Assembly (NCBI GenBank): GCA_964616985.1
Contig: CAZTVF010000179.1
Coordinates: 1 to 7,482, forward strand
DNA: 7,482 nucleotides
Direction of reading: 5' to 3'
From: CAZTVF01 sp964616985
GTDB lineage: Bacteria; Planctomycetota; Phycisphaerae; SM23-33
Positions 4,145-7,482 of the stretch are shown here, in pieces. The notes under the pieces were generated by a model. That model did not search any database, had not been told where the DNA came from, and was given only the letters and a program-made list of their open reading frames with translations. Each line of letters begins with the position of its first letter. The stretch's first letter is position 1. Both the position numbers and the translations under genes were made by a program.

Positions 4145-4846
4145 TCAGTCGCGCCGCAAGAAGGCTTTGCGTTTCGCTTCGGGGAAGCGTTCGATTGCGT
4201 AGCGGAGCATCGTGCGGGGCATGGCCAGGCGGTGGCGGTCCAGGAAGCCCTCGAGCACGGCCGGGTCGCGCTTGCCGACCTCGCGAAGCATCCAGCCGGC
4301 CGCCTTGTGGATCAGGTCGTGGCCGTCGCCCAGCAGCATCTCGGCAATCTTGAGCGTGTCGTCGAACTCGCCCATGCGGATGAAGTGGAGGGTGGCCACG
4401 ATGGCGATCCGCCTCTCCCACAGCGACGCCGACCGCGCCAGGCGGCACAGAGGTTGGCGGCCCTTGTCGGCCAGGTATGCCCCGACCAACTGCGGAGCGG
4501 CCACGTCTACCAAGTCCCAGTTGTTGATGAACTTCGTGTTGTCGAGGTAAAGCTCGTAGATCGTGCGCCGCGTCGCCTCGTCGCCCTTGGCCGCCTGGGC
4601 CGTCAGGATGATCAGCGCCGCCAGCCTGTCCTCGTGAATCTCCGAGTGCAGCAGGCTCTGGACCTCATTCAGGGGGAGGCGGTCGAAACCCTTCGCCACC
4701 TTGCGGACGTCGGGCACTCGCACGCCGATGAGGATGTCGCCCTGGCCGTACTGCCCGGGGCCGGTCTTGAAGAAGCCCGCCAGGAACACGGCATCGGCCG
4801 GGTTGCCCAGAGCTCGCAGACGAGCCTGAAGGTCGCGGTGATTCAT
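4145..4846 (-). CDS. alkD: DNA alkylation repair protein, AlkD-like DNA glycosylase
   Basis: A 233-aa all-helical HEAT-like-repeat protein of the AlkC/AlkD family, close to the usual length of about 237. AlkD removes positively charged alkylated bases (3-methyladenine, 7-methylguanine) without flipping the base out. The residues known to matter in the Bacillus cereus enzyme are present: W110 and D114 in NNWDLVD, Arg in WERRIA (145/146) and W185 in HKAAGWMLREVGK. This supports an active glycosylase.

The chosen ATG lies 5 bp after the yfhO-like stop. An in-frame GTG at 4855 overlaps that stop as GTGA and would add three residues. Neither has a strong Shine-Dalgarno sequence, so translational coupling to the gene above is likely. 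Co-transcription with the membrane protein has no obvious functional logic. Confidence 0.9.
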   Translation of the reverse strand: MNHRDLQARLRALGNPADAVFLAGFFKTGPGQYGQGDILIGVRVPDVRKVAKGFDRLPLNEVQSLLHSEIHEDRLAALIILTAQAAKGDEATRRTIYELYLDNTKFINNWDLVDVAAPQLVGAYLADKGRQPLCRLARSASLWERRIAIVATLHFIRMGEFDDTLKIAEMLLGDGHDLIHKAAGWMLREVGKRDPAVLEGFLDRHRLAMPRTMLRYAIERFPEAKRKAFLRRD

Positions 4847-4851
4847 GGCGT

Positions 4852-7350
4852 TCACGACCGCCGCTTCTGCGACGGCTTGTTGGGGTGCTCTTTGGCGGGT
4901 TTCTCCACGGGCATCGGCGCGGGGGCGGGCGTTGGCACAAAACGCAGGGCCACGGCGCCCAGCAGCGTGAGCAGCGAGGCGATCGCGGTGATCCAGGCCC
5001 CGGTGCGGAACTCGGCGGGGGCATAGCGAAGCTCGACGGCGTGCTTGCCGGCCGGCACGGCGACCGACATCACCTGTGCATCTGTCTGGTAGACCTTTGC
5101 ATCGGCGCCGTCGATCGCGGCCCGCCAGCCGGGCGCGTAGCCTTCGGACACGACCAGTTGGCCGGCGTCGCCTTCGGTTTCGATCTTCCACAGGCCCGGC
5201 ACCATCTCGGTCTTGAGCACCTTCTTCTCGCCGGCGGCGGGCGCCTGGGCGGGCCGCTCGGACACCACCGCCATGCGGCGCGGGTCGAACTGCGGCGAGT
5301 ACATCACGGCATACGCCTGCTCGCCGGTGGCGACGGCGAGCTTGTCCACGAACCACGCCGGCGGCAGCGGCGAGAGGTTCTCGTAGACCTCGTAGCGATT
5401 GTCCTTCGTCGCCGGCGCCAGCCGCATCCCGGCGAGCATCTCCTTGAGCCGGGGCTCGACGAAGAAGTACTTCACGCCGGCGATGTCCGCCAGCACCTGC
5501 ATCATCCGCCACGGCGACTGCTCGCGCAGCGGATTGGTGGCCAGGCCGATGAACTGGTTGCGCTCGTCGGAGTCCACGATGCCGCCGCCGGTGCCCTGCA
5601 GGAAACGCACGCCGAACTGCATGCCCCGGTTGGGCTGGATCTGGTCGTCGGCTGAGGGGCGGGGGTCGGCGTTGAAGACGGCATAGCGTTGCGTGCCCAG
5701 GTTCTTCTGGAGGAACTCCGCACGGGGCGGCAGCCCTCGCGTGAGGTAATACTGCTGGGCGAACTGCACCATGCCGCACGACAGGCAGAACAGGTCCACC
5801 ACCAGCAGGACCCCTGCGGCGGCCGCGATCTTCTTGCCCATCGGCCGGCCTCGCAGCACGACCAGCGTGATCAGCGCCGCCGAGGCGATCGCCACGGCCA
5901 CGCCGCCCCAGGCGGCCGGGTCGCCGCTGAAGATTCCGTCCACCGCGCTGCGGGCGCCCTGGACCCGGGTGGGCGTCCAGCTGTCCTTGGACGACATCTC
6001 CAGCACCATCTTCTCGTATTGCTCGTCGCTGGCCCCGTGCAGGCTGCCCAGCTGCACCAGCGACACCGTCACCGCCAGCACCACGAGGGCAGCGATCGCC
6101 GGCACCAGCCAGCGGGCCCGCGAGCGTTCCTTCGCGTCGGTCACGCCTTCCTGCAGGCGCTGAATGCCCAGGGCCCCCAGGCAGGCGATGGCGATGTCCG
6201 CGCACCACCAGATACGCGTGGGGAACCGCAGCTGGCGGAAGGGCGGCACGAGGTCGTAGACGATCTCATAAATCGGCAGGTACTTGCCCGAGCCCAGCAG
6301 GAAGCCCACCACGCCCAGCACCACCAGCAGCCAGCGGTCGCGATCCCGCCTCAGCGTGCACAGGCCCACGGCCGCCAGCAGCAGCATCACGATGCCGGTG
6401 TAGTGGGCCATCTCATCGTGGCTGATCTCCCCCCAGTAGCCCAGGCGCATGTCGCCATAGCGGAAGGGCACGACCATCTGCAGCAGCGTGCGGCCGGGGT
6501 GGGCCGAGCCGTTGGTGATGTAGTTGAACTGCGCCTGTCGCGCGGTGGGGTTCTCGCCGACGTCGCGGCGGACGGACTGCTGGGTGAGCTTCTGCGCCGG
6601 CAGCAGCTGGATGGCCGCGATGGCCCCGCCCAGGACGATGGCTGCGAGCATCGAGCCCAGCGGCAGGAGGATCGCGACGGATCGTCCACGGTTGCGGATC
6701 CGCGCGACGACGGCCTGCGCGGTGTAGTACACCGCCATGGTCCCCAGCAGCACGCCCATGATGAGCAGCAGGTGCGCCGAGCCGACCAGGCCCATCAGGC
6801 CGATGCACGCGCCGGCGCCGATCGTCCATCGCCAATGCCCTCGCTGCATGCCCAGCCACAGGCACGTGACGGCCCCGAACAGCCAGGGGTAGGACAAGAA
6901 GTAGTTGGGGTGGCTCATGTGCCCCTGCGCAAAGCCGCCGAAGACGATGCTCAAGGCCCCCAGCGTCGCCGCCAGCGGCCCGGTGCGGAGGCAGGCGCGG
7001 ATCATGACGTATGCGCCCAAGGCGCCCAGAAAGTAGTGCAGGCACAGCGTGAAGACCAGGCCTGGGACGTAGTCCATGAAGAACATCGGCCAGCGGAGCG
7101 GGTAGAACAGGGCCGGCTGCAGCGAGGCGTGGAAAGGGACGCCCATGAGGATGTAGGGGTTCCACAGGGGCAGGCGGCCGGCCTGGACCTCGTTGGCGGC
7201 CAGCTCGTAATAGGGCTGGTAGAGATAGGCGGTGTCGCCGTGGATGGCGTCGTAGGGCGTGAAGATGAACCGCCAGAAGATGACCAGCGTCACCAGTGCC
7301 AGCACCGCCACCGCCAACAGATCGCCACGCCTCTTGCTCACCCACGCCAT
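4852..7350 (-). CDS. YfhO-family large membrane protein (GT-C-like)
   Basis: An 832-aa polytopic membrane protein of the bacterial YfhO family. This family resembles GT-C glycosyltransferases and in Firmicutes contributes sugar decoration of envelope polymers. The first helix is at about 10-30. A periplasmic loop follows with IHGDTAYLYQPYYEL and LPLWNPYILMGVPF (36-73), where GT-C enzymes place catalytic Asp residues; D39 is the candidate. Some 10-12 further hydrophobic segments extend to about 525. A large soluble domain (about 530-785) contains SEGYAPGWRAAIDG (735-748) and VPAGKHAVELRYAP (765-778), the family's typical end region. A last helix is at 785-805, followed by a Pro/Lys-rich tail.

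The ATG at 7350 is chosen because AGAGG lies 9 bases upstream; an in-frame start at 7476 lacks a site and lies in a palindrome. First gene of an operon with alkD. Confidence 0.9.
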   Translation of the reverse strand: MAWVSKRRGDLLAVAVLALVTLVIFWRFIFTPYDAIHGDTAYLYQPYYELAANEVQAGRLPLWNPYILMGVPFHASLQPALFYPLRWPMFFMDYVPGLVFTLCLHYFLGALGAYVMIRACLRTGPLAATLGALSIVFGGFAQGHMSHPNYFLSYPWLFGAVTCLWLGMQRGHWRWTIGAGACIGLMGLVGSAHLLLIMGVLLGTMAVYYTAQAVVARIRNRGRSVAILLPLGSMLAAIVLGGAIAAIQLLPAQKLTQQSVRRDVGENPTARQAQFNYITNGSAHPGRTLLQMVVPFRYGDMRLGYWGEISHDEMAHYTGIVMLLLAAVGLCTLRRDRDRWLLVVLGVVGFLLGSGKYLPIYEIVYDLVPPFRQLRFPTRIWWCADIAIACLGALGIQRLQEGVTDAKERSRARWLVPAIAALVVLAVTVSLVQLGSLHGASDEQYEKMVLEMSSKDSWTPTRVQGARSAVDGIFSGDPAAWGGVAVAIASAALITLVVLRGRPMGKKIAAAAGVLLVVDLFCLSCGMVQFAQQYYLTRGLPPRAEFLQKNLGTQRYAVFNADPRPSADDQIQPNRGMQFGVRFLQGTGGGIVDSDERNQFIGLATNPLREQSPWRMMQVLADIAGVKYFFVEPRLKEMLAGMRLAPATKDNRYEVYENLSPLPPAWFVDKLAVATGEQAYAVMYSPQFDPRRMAVVSERPAQAPAAGEKKVLKTEMVPGLWKIETEGDAGQLVVSEGYAPGWRAAIDGADAKVYQTDAQVMSVAVPAGKHAVELRYAPAEFRTGAWITAIASLLTLLGAVALRFVPTPAPAPMPVEKPAKEHPNKPSQKRRS

Positions 7351-7381
7351 GATGGATTTCCTCTCGACATGCAGTACGTCC

Positions 7382-7410
7382 AGAGTAACCGTACAGGCCG
7401 GGAATGTCGA
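7382..7410 (-). promoter_or_regulatory. Candidate sigma-70-type promoter of the yfhO-like gene
   Basis: On the minus strand TCGACA (five of six to TTGACA) is followed after exactly 17 bp by TACTCT (three of six, keeping the first two and last bases). Transcription would start near 7375, leaving a leader of about 25 bases with the AGAGG site. The -10 box is weak. Confidence 0.35.
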
Positions 7411-7458
7411 GGGTGGCCCGAGCGCGGCCAGGGCAATCGCGTTCTCGGCTTTTTGTGG

Positions 7459-7477
7459 CATGGGCGTCCCGCCCATG
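7459..7477. repeat. Short palindromic hairpin, REP-like
   Basis: CATGGGCG and CGCCCATG form a perfect 8-bp stem around a 3-base loop. There is no T-tract after it on either strand, so it is not a normal intrinsic terminator. Its form (ATGGGCG-type arms, intergenic position) resembles dispersed palindromes. The window ends five bases later, so a partner copy may lie outside. Confidence 0.5.
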
Positions 7478-7482
7478 AGTCG

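Noticed and set aside
3995..5655. Plus-strand open frames opposite alkD and yfhO
   Set aside because: They are antisense shadows made possible by high GC at third positions. There are no ribosome binding sites or protein motifs, and the first begins inside the long inverted repeat.
4847..6208. Minus-strand open frame upstream of and in frame with alkD
   Set aside because: It overlaps the yfhO-like gene in another frame, and its translation is Arg/Gly/Ala-rich, typical of a shadow frame in GC-rich DNA. AlkD family length and motifs fit a start at 4846 or 4855.
7351..7476. 42-residue N-terminal extension of the YfhO-like protein
   Set aside because: The upstream start lies in a palindrome without a ribosome binding site, and the extension would cover the candidate promoter. 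ATG 7350 directly precedes the first membrane helix and has AGAGG upstream.
1..7482. tRNA or rRNA genes, insertion sequences, integrase or phage genes
   Set aside because: No cloverleaf with a GGTTCGAATC-type arm, no rRNA-like stretch, and no transposase or integrase motif was found in any frame.

Overview
The window is GC-rich (roughly 60-65% by eye) with strong G/C preference at third codon positions. The mix of a YfhO-type membrane protein, an AlkD-type glycosylase, a SPASM-like radical SAM protein and many short palindromic intergenic repeats suits an environmental bacterium, possibly Planctomycetota. That taxonomic guess is inference; no marker gene is present.

Left part (1-1380): the last codons of an unidentified plus-strand gene end at 83. 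Next comes a minus-strand unit, read from right to left. Four spaced 17-bp dyads (1138-1222) lie upstream of a near-perfect sigma-54 -24/-12 promoter (1043-1058). The promoter precedes a gene for a degenerate response-regulator receiver-like protein (545-1015). Beyond that gene are a doubtful 62-aa frame, a highly structured segment (172-356) that may be a regulatory RNA or structured 3' UTR, and two intrinsic-terminator-like hairpins in series, with T-rich tracts on the minus strand. This unit is the least ordinary part of the window.

Middle (1380-4144): a 72-aa Lys/Glu/Asp-rich orphan protein (minus) with an excellent ribosome binding site and a terminator-like hairpin. It is followed by a pair of inverted palindromic repeats resembling a REPIN (1684-1802) and a calcineurin-like metallophosphoesterase (minus, 1838-2725). 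A divergent 243-bp promoter region separates the phosphoesterase from a radical SAM protein (plus, 2969-3982). The radical SAM gene ends at a very long perfect inverted repeat (29-bp arms, 3994-4079) that lies between it and the convergent AlkD gene.

Right part (4145-7482): a two-gene minus-strand operon. A large YfhO-family membrane protein (4852-7350) is followed 5 bp later, or with a 4-bp GTGA overlap, by an AlkD-family DNA alkylation repair protein (4145-4846). A candidate sigma-70-type promoter and another small palindrome lie upstream of yfhO at the window edge.

The genes do not form one evident pathway. The neighbourhood looks like chromosomal housekeeping or accessory genes separated by small repetitive palindromes, plus one sigma-54-controlled signalling locus.
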